64,000 nucleotides of DNA from Pontibacter ummariensis. Lineage in GTDB: Bacteria > Bacteroidota > Bacteroidia > Cytophagales > Hymenobacteraceae. Positions 50,422-59,446 of the stretch are shown here, in pieces. The stretch covers positions 124,001 to 188,000 of the forward strand of contig NZ_FZOQ01000002.1 in assembly GCF_900188175.1 (NCBI RefSeq), written 5' to 3'. A program made the translations under genes and the position numbers. Below the pieces are notes generated by a model that was given only the letters and a program-made list of their open reading frames with translations, ran no database searches and was not told the origin of the DNA. The first letter of the stretch is position 1, and each line of letters opens with the position of its first letter.

Positions 50422-53058
50422 TTATCGGTTTAATGAGTTCTTTACTAATTCAATTGCTTTACCAGGTACTGCATGCAAGCCGGCAGCATCTTTACCACCC
50501 GCCGTAGCATAGAACGGCTGGCCACCGCCACCTCCTTTGATCTCCTTGGCAAGCTCACGCACCATCTGGCTGGCGTTCAGGTTCTTCTCAGCCACGAGGT
50601 TGTCCGACAGCATGACCGCAATTTGTGGCTTCCCGTCAATTTCAGCGGCTAGGACCAGCACCAGGTTGTCTACTACCTGCCGCATATCAAATGCCAACTT
50701 TTTGAGGTGATCAGCATTGCTCACTTCCACTTGCTCGGCAACCAGGTTAAGGCCATCCACTGCCTGTGCTTTTTGCGCCAGGCTTTCTTTCAGGCTACCC
50801 AGTTGCTTTAATTCATGCTGCTCCAGTTGCTTCTGCAAGGCTCTGTACTCCTCCTGTAGCTTCTGCACAGCTCCGGACAGGTTGCTTTGCGTACCCACTA
50901 CCTCACGCACAGCGTTCAGCTCGTTTAGTTGTTGCTGCACATAGTCTTCGGCCACCTCAGCCGTCACAGCCTCTATTCTTCTAACACCTGCCGCTACAGA
51001 GCTTTCGGACACAATCTTGAAATAGCCTATGTTACCGGTGTTCCAGACGTGCGTTCCCCCGCATAATTCCACAGAGTGCTGCCGGTCAAAGGCGATGACA
51101 CGAACAAACTCGCCATACTTCTCACCAAAAAGGGCCATGGCCCCCATGTTTCTTGCTTCATCGATTGGTACGTTACGCTGCTCTTCCAGCGGAATTGCTT
51201 CACGGATCCGCGCATTTACAATATGCTCTACCTCGCGCAACTGGGCATCTTCTACTTTGGCGAAGTGGGAGAAGTCAAAGCGCAACAACTTCTCGCTTAC
51301 CAGGGATCCGCGTTGCTGTACGTGTTCGCCTAAAACTTTGCGTAGTGCAGCATGCAGCAAGTGGGTCGCAGAGTGGTTCTTTCGAATGAAGTTGCGGCGC
51401 TCCGCGTTTATCTCTGCTTTAAAGCCAGCCGCTGCATTTTGTGGCAGCTTGGATGTGATGTGCAGGATCAGGTCATTCTCCTTTTTGGTGTCCAGCACCT
51501 CTACCTGTTCGGTATCCGATATCAAGTACCCCGTGTCTCCAACCTGTCCGCCACTCTCGGCATAAAAAGGTGTTTTGTCCAGCACAATATGGTACTCGTT
51601 CTTATTCTTGGCTTTCACCTGCCGGTAACGCACAATATGCGCATCTGTTATATCGCAGTCGTAGCCAATAAACTCTGTCGTTACATCCGGTTGCAATACC
51701 ACCCAGTCGCTTTGTTCTGTAGCGGAAGCATTACGGGAACGGCTCTTCTGCTGCTCCATTTCCACGCCAAAGCCTGCCTCGTCCACTTTTAGTCCCTTCT
51801 CACGGGCAATCAACGCCGTCAGGTCCAGTGGGAAGCCAAAGGTGTCATACAGTTCGAAGGCTGTCTTGCCATCGATGGTATTGTTGTTTTCCTTAAACTT
51901 ATCCTCCAGAGCATCCAGACGCTTCAGTCCGTTCTCCAGCGTACGAAGGAAAGCATGCTCCTCTTCCTCAATTACCCGCTGTACAAAGCTCAGTTGTTGC
52001 TTTAACTCCGGGAACACATGGGCCAACTGGTCTGCCAGCACAGCAGCCAATTTATACAGGAAAGGCTTCTTGAAGTCGAGGAAAGTAAAGCCGTAGCGCA
52101 CGGCCCGGCGCAGGATACGACGGATCACATAGCCTGCCTTGTTGTTAGAGGGTAGTTGTCCGTCGGCAATAGTAAAGGCAATAGCGCGGATATGGTCTGC
52201 CATTACGCGTATGGCCACATCTGTTTTCTCATCAGCGCCGTAAGTTACTCCCGCCTCATTCGCGATGAACTGAATCAGGGGTTGGAACACATCTGTGTCG
52301 TAGTTAGAGCGCTTGCCTTGTATGGCCATACACAAACGCTCAAAGCCCATGCCTGTATCTACGTGCTGGGCAGGAAGTTTTACCAGCGAGCCGTCAGCCA
52401 AACGGTTAAACTCCATGAACACGTTGTTCCAGATCTCCACTACCTGCGGGTGGTCGTTATTCACTAAGTCCTTTCCTGGCACCTGGGCAATTTCCTCCGC
52501 TGTGCGCAGGTCAATATGAATTTCTGAGCAGGGTCCACATGGGCCGGTGTCCCCCATCTCCCAGAAGTTATCCTTTTTGGAACCGAACAGAATGCGATCT
52601 TCTGAGATCATGGTTTTCCAGAGATCAAAAGCTTCCTGGTCCATTGGCAGGTTCTCTGAATCGTCGCCCTGGAAAACGGAAACATACAGTCTGTCTTTCG
52701 GCAATTTGTATACTTCTGTCAGCAACTCCCATGACCAAGCTAAGGCCTCTTTCTTGAAATAATCACCAAAAGACCAGTTGCCCAGCATTTCGAACATGGT
52801 GTGGTGGTAGGTATCATACCCCACTTCCTCCAGGTCGTTATGCTTGCCGCTCACACGAAGACACTTTTGTGTGTCGGCTATACGCTTGGAGGGCGCCGGT
52901 TTATTGCCCAAAAAGTAGTCTTTGAATGGAGCCATGCCCGAGTTGATAAACATCAACGTTGGGTCGTCTTTCACCACAATAGGCGCAGAGGGTACCACCT
53001 GGTGCTGTTTGGAAGCAAAGAAGTCCAGAAACTTTTGTCTAATCTCAGCTGAGTTCAT
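50422..53058 (-). CDS. alaS: Alanyl-tRNA synthetase
   Basis: This 878-residue AlaRS charges tRNA-Ala. The class II catalytic domain (about 1-390) has SAEIRQKFLDFFASKQHQVVPSAPIV and NSGMAPFKDYFLG near the start and GMGFERLCMAIQG later. The editing domain has both zinc-site motifs, HSATHLLH (H-x3-H) and ELCGGTHVW (C-x3-H). The C-terminal coiled-coil oligomerisation part (about 710-800) and a GGGGQPFYATAGGKD motif near the end complete the usual layout. It is the first gene of alaS-gatB-tlpA and is divergent from the merR-like gene. Confidence 0.98.
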   Translation of the reverse strand: MNSAEIRQKFLDFFASKQHQVVPSAPIVVKDDPTLMFINSGMAPFKDYFLGNKPAPSKRIADTQKCLRVSGKHNDLEEVGYDTYHHTMFEMLGNWSFGDYFKKEALAWSWELLTEVYKLPKDRLYVSVFQGDDSENLPMDQEAFDLWKTMISEDRILFGSKKDNFWEMGDTGPCGPCSEIHIDLRTAEEIAQVPGKDLVNNDHPQVVEIWNNVFMEFNRLADGSLVKLPAQHVDTGMGFERLCMAIQGKRSNYDTDVFQPLIQFIANEAGVTYGADEKTDVAIRVMADHIRAIAFTIADGQLPSNNKAGYVIRRILRRAVRYGFTFLDFKKPFLYKLAAVLADQLAHVFPELKQQLSFVQRVIEEEEHAFLRTLENGLKRLDALEDKFKENNNTIDGKTAFELYDTFGFPLDLTALIAREKGLKVDEAGFGVEMEQQKSRSRNASATEQSDWVVLQPDVTTEFIGYDCDITDAHIVRYRQVKAKNKNEYHIVLDKTPFYAESGGQVGDTGYLISDTEQVEVLDTKKENDLILHITSKLPQNAAAGFKAEINAERRNFIRKNHSATHLLHAALRKVLGEHVQQRGSLVSEKLLRFDFSHFAKVEDAQLREVEHIVNARIREAIPLEEQRNVPIDEARNMGAMALFGEKYGEFVRVIAFDRQHSVELCGGTHVWNTGNIGYFKIVSESSVAAGVRRIEAVTAEVAEDYVQQQLNELNAVREVVGTQSNLSGAVQKLQEEYRALQKQLEQHELKQLGSLKESLAQKAQAVDGLNLVAEQVEVSNADHLKKLAFDMRQVVDNLVLVLAAEIDGKPQIAVMLSDNLVAEKNLNASQMVRELAKEIKGGGGGQPFYATAGGKDAAGLHAVPGKAIELVKNSLNR

Positions 53059-53259
53059 GTATGAGTATTAAGCCATTAGATACTAAATGCTATACTTGTT
53101 GTTTAAGAACAAAAAATATAGAATTTTTGCCTTACAGAGACACGGATTATCGCGCAACCTGGTAAGTTCATTAAAGACAAAAGTAGCATATTTTAGCTGC
53201 AAACAGTAGCATCTGCGCGATTTTTAGTCCTGACAGCCATATTATATAGAATAATAACT

Positions 53260-53607
53260 ATGCCTTATAAAGAAAAAGAAATCGAGAAGCAGTACTATAC
53301 CATTGGCGAAGTAGCCGCTATGTTTGAAGTGGCCCCTTCCCTGATCCGTTTCTGGGAAACAGAATTTGACCAGCTAAAGCCCCGGAAAAATAAAAAAGGC
53401 AACCGGCAGTACACCCCGAAAGACATAGAATCGCTGCGCACGGTTTATCATTTGGTAAAGGAGCGAGGCTACACCATACAGGGTGCCAAAGAGGTACTGA
53501 AGAACAAACCGGTACAGACAAAAGACAAAATCGAGATCATCGAGTCACTGGAAAAAGTAAAGGCCTTTTTACTCGGCATAAAAGAGCAACTGAACACTAA
53601 GGTATAG
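53260..53607 (+). CDS. MerR-family transcriptional regulator
   Basis: This 115-residue DNA-binding protein has the MerR winged helix (about 10-80): YYTIGEVAAMFEVAPSLIRFWETEF, then QYTPKDIESLRTVYHLVKERGYTIQGAKEVLK, and a short C-terminal dimerisation helix. It lacks a ligand-binding domain and metal cysteines. Such minimal MerR proteins near dprA are common in this phylum and have no known effector. It is divergent from alaS and 19 nt upstream of dprA, so it could regulate both. Confidence 0.92.
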   Translation: MPYKEKEIEKQYYTIGEVAAMFEVAPSLIRFWETEFDQLKPRKNKKGNRQYTPKDIESLRTVYHLVKERGYTIQGAKEVLKNKPVQTKDKIEIIESLEKVKAFLLGIKEQLNTKV

Positions 53608-53626
53608 TGTTTCCGTATCTGAGGTA

Positions 53627-54748
53627 ATGGTAGAAGAGCAGAACCTTTACGAAGTAGCCCTCACCAAATTACCGGGCGTGGGCCCACAGCTCACGCGCCT
53701 GCTCGTTAGCTACTGCGGCGCTCCCAAGGCTGTTTTTGACGCTCCCCCTGGAAAGCTGTTAAAGATACCCGGGGTCGGAAACGGGCTTGTCCGTAACATC
53801 CGGGATGGCGCCAGAGGGGCTCTGCTACAGGCAGAGGAAATCCTGAAACAGGCGGCAGCGCAGGAAGTCCAGATCCTCTTCTATACCTCGCCCAAGTATC
53901 CGGATCGACTAAAGCAACAAGTAGATGCGCCTACCCTGCTGTACTTCAGGGGCAACGGCAACCTGAACCAAAAGCGGATCATCAGTATTGTGGGGACCCG
54001 CCAGGTAACAAACTACGGCCAAACGGTTACCGAACGGATAGTAGAGGACCTGAAACCCTATCATGTAGTGGTAGTTAGTGGACTGGCTTATGGCGTGGAC
54101 ATTGTTGCGCACCGCGCCGCCTTGCAAGCGGGCCTGCCTACGATTGGCGTGATGGCCAGCGGCCCCGAAACGATTTACCCTGCCGTGCACCGCAAGTACG
54201 CGGAACGCATGCTGACACAAGGAGGGCTTCTGACAGAGAACTCCTTCGGCACCAAGCCCGATGCTCCCCGTTTCCCGGCGCGAAACCGTATTATTGCCGG
54301 CATGTCTGATTGCACCATCGTGGTAGAAGCAGCACTGAAGAGTGGAACTTTGATTACGGCTGACATAGCCCATAGCTATGATAAGGAGGTAATGGCCGTT
54401 CCGGGTAACATTACGTCCCCTGTGTCGGAAGGCACCAACTACCTGATCAGGTCGTTAAAAGCGGCAGCCTATACCTCGGGTAAGGACCTGGTCGAACTCT
54501 TGAACTGGGACCTGGAGGACGAGGCGGCAGCCAAAGCCAAGGCAAAGACCTCCGCTTATGATCCGGCAAACTTTGACCCGGACGAGCAGAAGGTCATGCA
54601 GGTATTACTCAAGTCGCGGGAGGAGCACATGGACAACCTCAGCTGGAAAGCCCAGGTTCCGGTAAGCCTCTTAGCCTCCGTGCTTTTAGGCCTGGAGTTT
54701 AAAGGGGTAGTCAAAGCCCTGCCCGGCAAACGCTTCGTATTAGTTTAG
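53627..54748 (+). CDS. dprA: DNA-processing protein DprA
   Basis: This 373-residue protein loads RecA on incoming single-stranded DNA during natural transformation. An N-terminal helix-hairpin-helix pair (KLPGVGPQLTRLL and KIPGVGNGLVRN, about 12-60) precedes the Rossmann-like domain (about 95-300). The DNA-binding motifs include SIVGTRQVTNYGQ, VVSGLAYGVDIVAHRAAL, TENSFGTKPDAPRFPARNRIIAGMSDCTIVVEA and GTLITADIAHSYDKEVMAVPG. A winged-helix C-terminal domain (about 315-373) ends the protein. The start ATG 53627 follows a GAGG site at good distance. The presence of dprA alone does not prove competence. Confidence 0.96.
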   Translation: MVEEQNLYEVALTKLPGVGPQLTRLLVSYCGAPKAVFDAPPGKLLKIPGVGNGLVRNIRDGARGALLQAEEILKQAAAQEVQILFYTSPKYPDRLKQQVDAPTLLYFRGNGNLNQKRIISIVGTRQVTNYGQTVTERIVEDLKPYHVVVVSGLAYGVDIVAHRAALQAGLPTIGVMASGPETIYPAVHRKYAERMLTQGGLLTENSFGTKPDAPRFPARNRIIAGMSDCTIVVEAALKSGTLITADIAHSYDKEVMAVPGNITSPVSEGTNYLIRSLKAAAYTSGKDLVELLNWDLEDEAAAKAKAKTSAYDPANFDPDEQKVMQVLLKSREEHMDNLSWKAQVPVSLLASVLLGLEFKGVVKALPGKRFVLV

Positions 54749-54795
54749 GATAGTCTTATACCTGACTTTCTCCTTAGTAACAGCACCAGCAGCGG

Positions 54796-55800
54796 CTATT
54801 CGTCCAGCCTATGCTTGCGGTCGGCAATCACTTTCTCAAACTCCCACTCCACGCGCGCCTTGTAAGGGTGCTGCCTGTGATTGCAATTCTCCTTGGTACA
54901 AATCGCACAGGAAGGTTCGATGCAGGGGTCGGTGTGAATGAAAAGCTCAATGCTGGGGTCAATCTTCTCCCGTACCACCTTACCAACCGCCTCTACCTCG
55001 TCGTGTGCCTCCAGCACGTTCAGATACCAGGGCACCGTTAGATGGCAGTCGATGTGCAAGGTAGAGCCGTACTTGATCACCCGCAGATTATGAATGTCGA
55101 TCCAGTTAGGGCGGCGGTTCTCGTTGAGCACTTTCACGATGTCCTTCAACAGCTCATAGTCTGCCTCATCCATGATACCCGCCACTGAGCCCCGAAGAAT
55201 ACGAAATCCTGTAAAGCAAATAATGAGACCGAAGAGTATGGCAACAGCGCTATCCAGCCACACCTGCCCTGTCAAATAAATCAACAAGAGACCAACCAGA
55301 ATACCAGCCGTTGAATAGGCATCCGACATAAGGTGCCTTCCGCCTGCTGTCAGGACCATGGACTTAGACTGCTTCCCCCTGACTACAGTCAGATAGCCTA
55401 CGCCATAGTTAACAGCACCTGACACAGCAATCAGGATAATACCAAAATCGAGTTGGTTCAGTTCAACCGGCTCAATCAGGTTGTAGACAGACTTAAAGAT
55501 GATGATGCCGCCGGCTATCAAGATAAGAGAACCTTCTAAGGTAGCCGCAATAAACTCTATTTTGCCATGCCCATAGGGATGGTTCTCGTCACGGGGCCGG
55601 GCAGAAAGAATCAGGCTGTACAAAGAAAAGGCACCAGCGACCACGTTAATGATCGACTCCAGGGCATCAGTGAGGATGGCGTTAGAGTTAGTGAGGAAAA
55701 AGGCCACAAACTTGCTCAGCAGCAGCAGTACCCCTACCGCTACCACCATAATCTGCAGCCTTACGTTTTCGTTTTGTCTTTTTATAAATCCAAACAGCAT
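54796..55800 (-). CDS. Cation diffusion facilitator family transporter
   Basis: This 334-residue inner-membrane cation/H+ antiporter exports divalent metals such as Zn, Co, Fe or Mn. The start is the ATG at 55798-55800 (MLFGFIKRQNENV). The longer upstream frame is not protein-like, and the family starts here. Six TM helices cover about 15-225, with metal-site residues in LTDALESIINV (TM2) and HLMSDAYSTAGILVG (TM5). The loop after TM2 has DENHPYGHGKIEFIAA. The C-terminal cytoplasmic domain (about 235-334) has CIEPSCAICTKENCNHR, a cysteine-rich end often seen in Bacteroidota members. It faces dprA tail to tail. Confidence 0.93.
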   Translation of the reverse strand: MLFGFIKRQNENVRLQIMVVAVGVLLLLSKFVAFFLTNSNAILTDALESIINVVAGAFSLYSLILSARPRDENHPYGHGKIEFIAATLEGSLILIAGGIIIFKSVYNLIEPVELNQLDFGIILIAVSGAVNYGVGYLTVVRGKQSKSMVLTAGGRHLMSDAYSTAGILVGLLLIYLTGQVWLDSAVAILFGLIICFTGFRILRGSVAGIMDEADYELLKDIVKVLNENRRPNWIDIHNLRVIKYGSTLHIDCHLTVPWYLNVLEAHDEVEAVGKVVREKIDPSIELFIHTDPCIEPSCAICTKENCNHRQHPYKARVEWEFEKVIADRKHRLDE

Positions 55801-56100
55801 GCGATACCAATCAGAAAGAGAAGCCAGCACAAGCAGGTGCTCAGCTAAAATAAATGAGGGCTGCAAAGTTAACAGAACAGAAAGAGAATGCCTAAGCTCC
55901 ACTTGGAACAAAGGCCGCTCGTGCCTCTGTTCTACGCTGTATGGGAGTTAAGGTGTTCAAAACCAACAGGACAAGCAGCAGGCATGGTTTTGAAAGAAAA
56001 CAGGTCAGGAAACCCAAAAGGATAAACAGGAGTAGCATAAGCAGAAAACCTCAACACTCCTACAAGAAAAGCTATCCAGCAAGAGACCGGTAGATGTTGG
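55801..56100. other. Gene-free stretch upstream of the CDF transporter
   Basis: This 300-bp stretch has no supported gene; the frames running through it are short and not protein-like. It should hold the promoter of the CDF gene (minus strand) and the end of the GIY-YIG gene, also on the minus strand. No terminator with a T-run and no consensus promoter was seen. Confidence 0.6.
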
Positions 56101-56412
56101 CTATAAAGTATCGCTTAGGTCTAGCCAGTTCGGGTTCATGGAATCTATTAAGCGGTAAGCGGAGTCCTGCCCCCCCTCCTTTATCTGCCGTTCACGGTTG
56201 CGGGCTACTTCCTCCCTGTCATAATGCTCGTAGTAGACCAGCTTCTGATCCCGAGGGCCTACACCTGCATGAACAGCCCCGCTGCCGTCCACCAGAGCAG
56301 CGTGTTTTTCTTGTGTTAACTGCACCAGGTTTCCGGCCACTCCAACCTGAACGTCCCCGCTAGGCTTGTTTCCATAAATATATACGAAGTAATGGGCTTT
56401 GTTTCGTTCCAT
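56101..56412 (-). CDS. Degenerate GIY-YIG-like protein
   Basis: This 103-residue protein is built like the small GIY-YIG nuclease (UvrC N-terminal, PF01541) proteins of Bacteroidota, which usually read YVYILTN ... TGVTNDLxRRxxEH ... LVYYE ... REKQLKGW ... NPxWxDL. Here the framework stays (YFVYIYGNKPSGD, LVYYEHYDREEVARNRERQIKEGG, SMNPNWLDL). However, the second motif reads QVGVAGNLVQLTQEK, so the YIG tyrosine and the catalytic arginine position are changed. It is likely inactive as a nuclease or a diverged binding protein. It is on the minus strand upstream of the CDF gene, with no functional link evident. Confidence 0.75.
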   Translation of the reverse strand: MERNKAHYFVYIYGNKPSGDVQVGVAGNLVQLTQEKHAALVDGSGAVHAGVGPRDQKLVYYEHYDREEVARNRERQIKEGGQDSAYRLIDSMNPNWLDLSDTL

Positions 56413-56768
56413 AACGCAGCGTTCTTTCGGGCTTATATACGTGTACCTGCTGACTCTGTTGGGTCATACAGCTGTAACTGTTTTGATATAAACGAGGGGT
56501 AAGCACCCTTATTGTCAGCCAGTACAGGCAGCCTTCAAGAGGCACGCCAGGGGAAACAGGGAGGGATTATGGGCAAAGGGGCTTGATGAACTGGCCTTTT
56601 CTAGTCGGTTTCACCAAGCACCATTTCGCTCTGTGCCTTTAGCCTCCGCCAGCGTTGTTCCGTAAACCCGGGTAAAGGGTCAGCGCTGTGGTAGCCCAGA
56701 CAAGGTGTTTCGCAATTCTTGCGTACATGAGCCACAGCAGCGATGTAGCAAAAGAAACCACGAGCATT
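56413..56768. other. Gene-poor divergent stretch
   Basis: This 356-bp stretch lies between the GIY-YIG-like gene (minus) and a small protein gene (plus). It has no supported coding region except a possible N-terminal extension of the latter from the ATG at 56727. No strong hairpin with T-run and no consensus promoter was recognised. Confidence 0.6.
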
Positions 56769-57029
56769 ATGCCACTAAACGAAAAAATAGAGAAAGTTCT
56801 GAATAAAGTATACCAGCCGAAGGAGCGTTATGACACAACCCTTCTAAAAAAGGATGTCACCTATATTACAAACGAACTGGGCGAGCCAGTCACCCTCTTT
56901 ATAGGAAAAAGAAACGAGGATGGCAGCATTGCGGGCGAGCGTTATGTGCGCACCATCGTGCGGGAGCCAAACAGCAACGTGATCAGGAAAAGTCACTGGG
57001 ATTTGAAAGGAAAGGTTAGCCGGGGCTAA
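56769..57029 (+). CDS. Small conserved-looking protein of unknown function
   Basis: This is an 86-residue protein if the ATG at 56769 (MPLNEKIEKVLNKVYQPK) is used; an in-frame ATG at 56727 would add 14 residues. The sequence is rich in Lys, Glu and Arg, with a helix (NEKIEKVLNKVY) followed by strand-like segments (YITNELGEPVTLFIGKR and RYVRTIVRE). The tail is basic (KSHWDLKGKVSRG). No signal peptide, TM segment or named family was recognised. It lies tail to tail with the 66-residue gene, with a 5-nt gap between stops. Confidence 0.6.
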   Translation: MPLNEKIEKVLNKVYQPKERYDTTLLKKDVTYITNELGEPVTLFIGKRNEDGSIAGERYVRTIVREPNSNVIRKSHWDLKGKVSRG

Positions 57030-57034
57030 AGCGC

Positions 57035-57235
57035 TTATAGCTCCTCGAGGTCAAAGTCTTTCCCTTTGCCGTACCGAATGAGGTCGTGCAGGTGATAGAC
57101 CTCCAGCGTGTTCAGGTCTTTTACCCTGTAAACGCCCTCCTCCGGCATTTCCATCACCTGAAACTCAAACTCTTCCCCGTAATTCTGTAAGCGGTACTTT
57201 TTGCCTTTTCGGAGGTTATCCATTGAAATTGCCAT
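57035..57235 (-). CDS. Small beta-rich protein of unknown function
   Basis: This 66-residue protein starts at ATG 57235, preceded by GAAGGCAGCG. It alternates hydrophobic and charged residues as in a small beta-barrel (KKYRLQNYGEEFEFQVMEMPEEGVYRVKDLNTLEVYHL) with an acidic tail (DFDLEEL). The pattern is compatible with an SH3- or Tudor-like fold, but no family can be named. It converges on the 86-residue gene, with 5 nt between the stops. Confidence 0.65.
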   Translation of the reverse strand: MAISMDNLRKGKKYRLQNYGEEFEFQVMEMPEEGVYRVKDLNTLEVYHLHDLIRYGKGKDFDLEEL

Positions 57236-57352
57236 CGCTGCCTTCGTTCTAACGCCTGATCATGATTCTACTCCTGCAAATATACGAGAAGCTGTGGGTT
57301 TGTTGCCTTGCGGCGGATATACAGAAGCGGTAGGCGTTTAGGGATGAAGCTG

Positions 57353-57360
57353 TATCTTTG
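57353..57360 (+). promoter_or_regulatory. Candidate -7 box (TATCTTTG) for the pseudouridine synthase
   Basis: A perfect TAnnTTTG lies 17 nt upstream of the GTG start at 57378; the -33 side is weak. It supports the GTG as start, since a leader of about 10 nt would result. Confidence 0.4.
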
Positions 57361-57377
57361 CAAAAAAGAATATAGCA

Positions 57378-58187
57378 GTGCTGGAGATAATTTACGAAGA
57401 TGCGCATTACGTGGCCATTAATAAGCCGAACGGGTTGCTGGTGCACCGGACCCGGATAGCAGAAGAGAAAAAGGAATTTGCCCTGCAAATGCTGCGCGAT
57501 CAACTGGGCTACCACTTGTTTACCGTACACCGCCTGGACCGGGGTACCTCCGGCGTGCTGCTCTTTGCCAAGTCGCCGGAAGCTGCCTCTCCTATTGTGA
57601 AAGCCTTTGAAGAACGGCAGCCTGATAAAACGTACGTTGCCATCGTGCGGGGGTATACGCCAGAGGCCGAAACAATAGATAACCCCATCCGGCCAGACAA
57701 GGATCACCAGCACAAAGCCGCGCAGGAAGCGGTAACGCACTATTGCCGCTTAGGGACAGTAGAACTGCCAATACCGGTAGGCCGTTATACTACCGCTCGC
57801 TATAGCCTGGTAAAGGTAGAGCCCGAAACAGGGCGCATGCACCAGATCCGGAAACACTTTGCCCATATCCGCCATTACATAGTGGGAGATAAACGGCACG
57901 GGGACTGGCGCCATAACAAGATGTTTCTAGAGGAGCTGCATAGCCCTTATCTCTTGCTGCACGCTGCGGAACTCGCGTTTGCGCATCCGTTTACAGGGAA
58001 AACGGTACGCATCAAAGCACAGCTACCAGACAACATGCGGCGCCTTTGCTGGCAGTTTGGATGGGAAGACGTGCTGGCGCAACAGGAAAGCCTGCCGCAG
58101 CCGGTACCCGCCCCTACTGCTGAAGTACCCGCTTCACCATCTCGACCTGCATGCGAGCCACCACGTCATTCTGAGAGTCGGAGTTAA
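57378..58187 (+). CDS. RluA/TruC-family pseudouridine synthase
   Basis: This 269-residue enzyme starts at GTG (57378). The catalytic-Asp motif of the RluA family is HRLDRGTSGVLLFAK (near 51-65). An opening YEDAHYVAINKPNGLLVHR (about 6-24) and RMHQIRKHFAHIRHYIVGDKRHG (about 154-176) confirm it. Without an N-terminal S4 domain it is closest to TruC, which isomerises U65 of tRNA in E. coli. The last 35 or so residues (PQPVPAPTAEVPASPSRPACEPPRHSESRS) are low-complexity and overlap the convergent gene by 74 nt, so they may be a recent extension. The target RNA is not proven. Confidence 0.92.
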   Translation: MLEIIYEDAHYVAINKPNGLLVHRTRIAEEKKEFALQMLRDQLGYHLFTVHRLDRGTSGVLLFAKSPEAASPIVKAFEERQPDKTYVAIVRGYTPEAETIDNPIRPDKDHQHKAAQEAVTHYCRLGTVELPIPVGRYTTARYSLVKVEPETGRMHQIRKHFAHIRHYIVGDKRHGDWRHNKMFLEELHSPYLLLHAAELAFAHPFTGKTVRIKAQLPDNMRRLCWQFGWEDVLAQQESLPQPVPAPTAEVPASPSRPACEPPRHSESRS

Positions 58188-58467
58188 GCACCATCAGCAG
58201 GTAAGCCATAGGTGATAAACGCCAGTCCTGCACTACTTCTCCGTTCTGAGAGCGGTACACCACTTTAAAGTTCTCCCGTAGCGGCAGGTGCATGCTATTA
58301 CAGACTTCTGTGGCCCGCTTCACGGCTCTTCCCAGGTCCTCGATGCTGGCACAGCCCCGCTGCTGTAATAAATCTGTAGCATAGCAGGTTAAGTTCCGGT
58401 CAGCAAGGCTATCCAGGAAATCCTCTAAGGAGGTGTATGTTCTGGTCTCTTCTATAGTCATCAACAT
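58114..58467 (-). CDS. Uncharacterised small cytoplasmic protein
   Basis: This 117-residue protein is of unknown function. It is helix-rich: YTSLEDFLDSLADRNLTCYATDLLQQRGCASIEDLGRAVKRATEVCNSM, then a central segment FKVVYRSQNGEVVQDWRLSPMAYLLMVLN and a last helix VARMQVEMVKRVLQQ. There is no TM segment or signal peptide. The order helix/strand/W-R-L-S faintly recalls antirepressor- or DinD-type proteins, but I would not name a family. It overlaps the 3' end of the convergent pseudouridine synthase gene by 74 nt and lies 37 nt after the dnaJ-like gene on the same strand. Confidence 0.6.
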   Translation of the reverse strand: MLMTIEETRTYTSLEDFLDSLADRNLTCYATDLLQQRGCASIEDLGRAVKRATEVCNSMHLPLRENFKVVYRSQNGEVVQDWRLSPMAYLLMVLNSDSQNDVVARMQVEMVKRVLQQ

Positions 58468-58504
58468 AGTTGGCTACAAGGGCTATGGGTTGAAGTATCG
58501 TTTC

Positions 58505-59446
58505 TCATACTGCCTTTGCCTGGTGCAAGGAACGGAGCTTTTCCAAGAGTTCCCGTTCCTCGTGACTTAGATGCGTAGGCAAGCTTACCTCTATTTTTAC
58601 GTAAAGATCGCCGTGCTGATCACCCTTCCCGTAAACGGGCATGCCTTTTCCTTTCAGCCGGAGCGTTTTGCCGTTCTGCGTGCCTTCCGGAATCTTTAGC
58701 TTTAAAGCGCCGCTCATGGTGCTCACCTGGCTGCTTCCTCCTAAAATAGCGGTAAACATATCCAAGGGCAGGGTGGTATACAAATCATCGCCACGGCGTT
58801 CAAACTGCGGCTCGGGCTTCACCAGCACTTTGATGTATAGGTCTCCAGGTGTTCCTCCTCCCATGGCCGGAGCTCCTTTGCCTTTTATGCGCAGCACCTG
58901 CCCATCGGCCACGCCTGGCTTCGTGCTGATGCGTAACTGTTGGTTGTTAACGTTGAGCAAGCGGCTGGTGCCCTGGTAGGCTTCCTGCAAGGTGATTTCC
59001 ATCTCCGCCTCGTAGTCCTGCCCTTTGACTGCCCGGCTACGACCGCCTGCTCTTTGGCCACCAAAACCTCCGCCTCCTCCGAAAAACTGCTGAAAGAAGT
59101 CCGAAAAGCCGGCGCCCCCCCCACCGAACATGTCGTTCAGGTCTCCCTCATAAAACCCGCCCTGGAAACCACCTCCCGGTTGTCCATAATACTGGCCTCC
59201 ACCGGCTCCTGCGTTTTGAAACTGGCGCCAGTTAGCCCCTAGCTGGTCATACTGCTTGCGTTTTTCCTTGTCGCCCAGCACCTCGTAGGCTTCGCTGATG
59301 TCCTTAAACTTGTCTTCTGCGGCGGTGTCGCCTTTGTTTTTGTCAGGGTGATGTTTCTTGGCCAGTGCTCGGTAGGCCTTTTTTATGTCCGCCTGCGAGG
59401 CAGACTTTTCTACCCCCAGGATCTTGTAGTAGTCCTTGTAGTCCAT
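58505..59446 (-). CDS. DnaJ/CbpA-like J-domain co-chaperone without zinc finger
   Basis: This 313-residue protein stimulates DnaK. The J domain (1-70) has the HPD motif in [12 protein letters not shown] long Gly/Phe-rich segment (about 75-140) contains several GGGGF runs, and two C-terminal substrate-binding domains (about 145-300) follow. The Cys-rich C-x2-C-x-G-x-G repeats of full DnaJ are absent, so it corresponds to the class B / CbpA type. It starts [17 protein letters not shown], as the family does. The uncharacterised 117-residue gene lies 37 nt downstream. Confidence 0.94.
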   Translation of the reverse strand: MDYKDYYKILGVEKSASQADIKKAYRALAKKHHPDKNKGDTAAEDKFKDISEAYEVLGDKEKRKQYDQLGANWRQFQNAGAGGGQYYGQPGGGFQGGFYEGDLNDMFGGGGAGFSDFFQQFFGGGGGFGGQRAGGRSRAVKGQDYEAEMEITLQEAYQGTSRLLNVNNQQLRISTKPGVADGQVLRIKGKGAPAMGGGTPGDLYIKVLVKPEPQFERRGDDLYTTLPLDMFTAILGGSSQVSTMSGALKLKIPEGTQNGKTLRLKGKGMPVYGKGDQHGDLYVKIEVSLPTHLSHEERELLEKLRSLHQAKAV

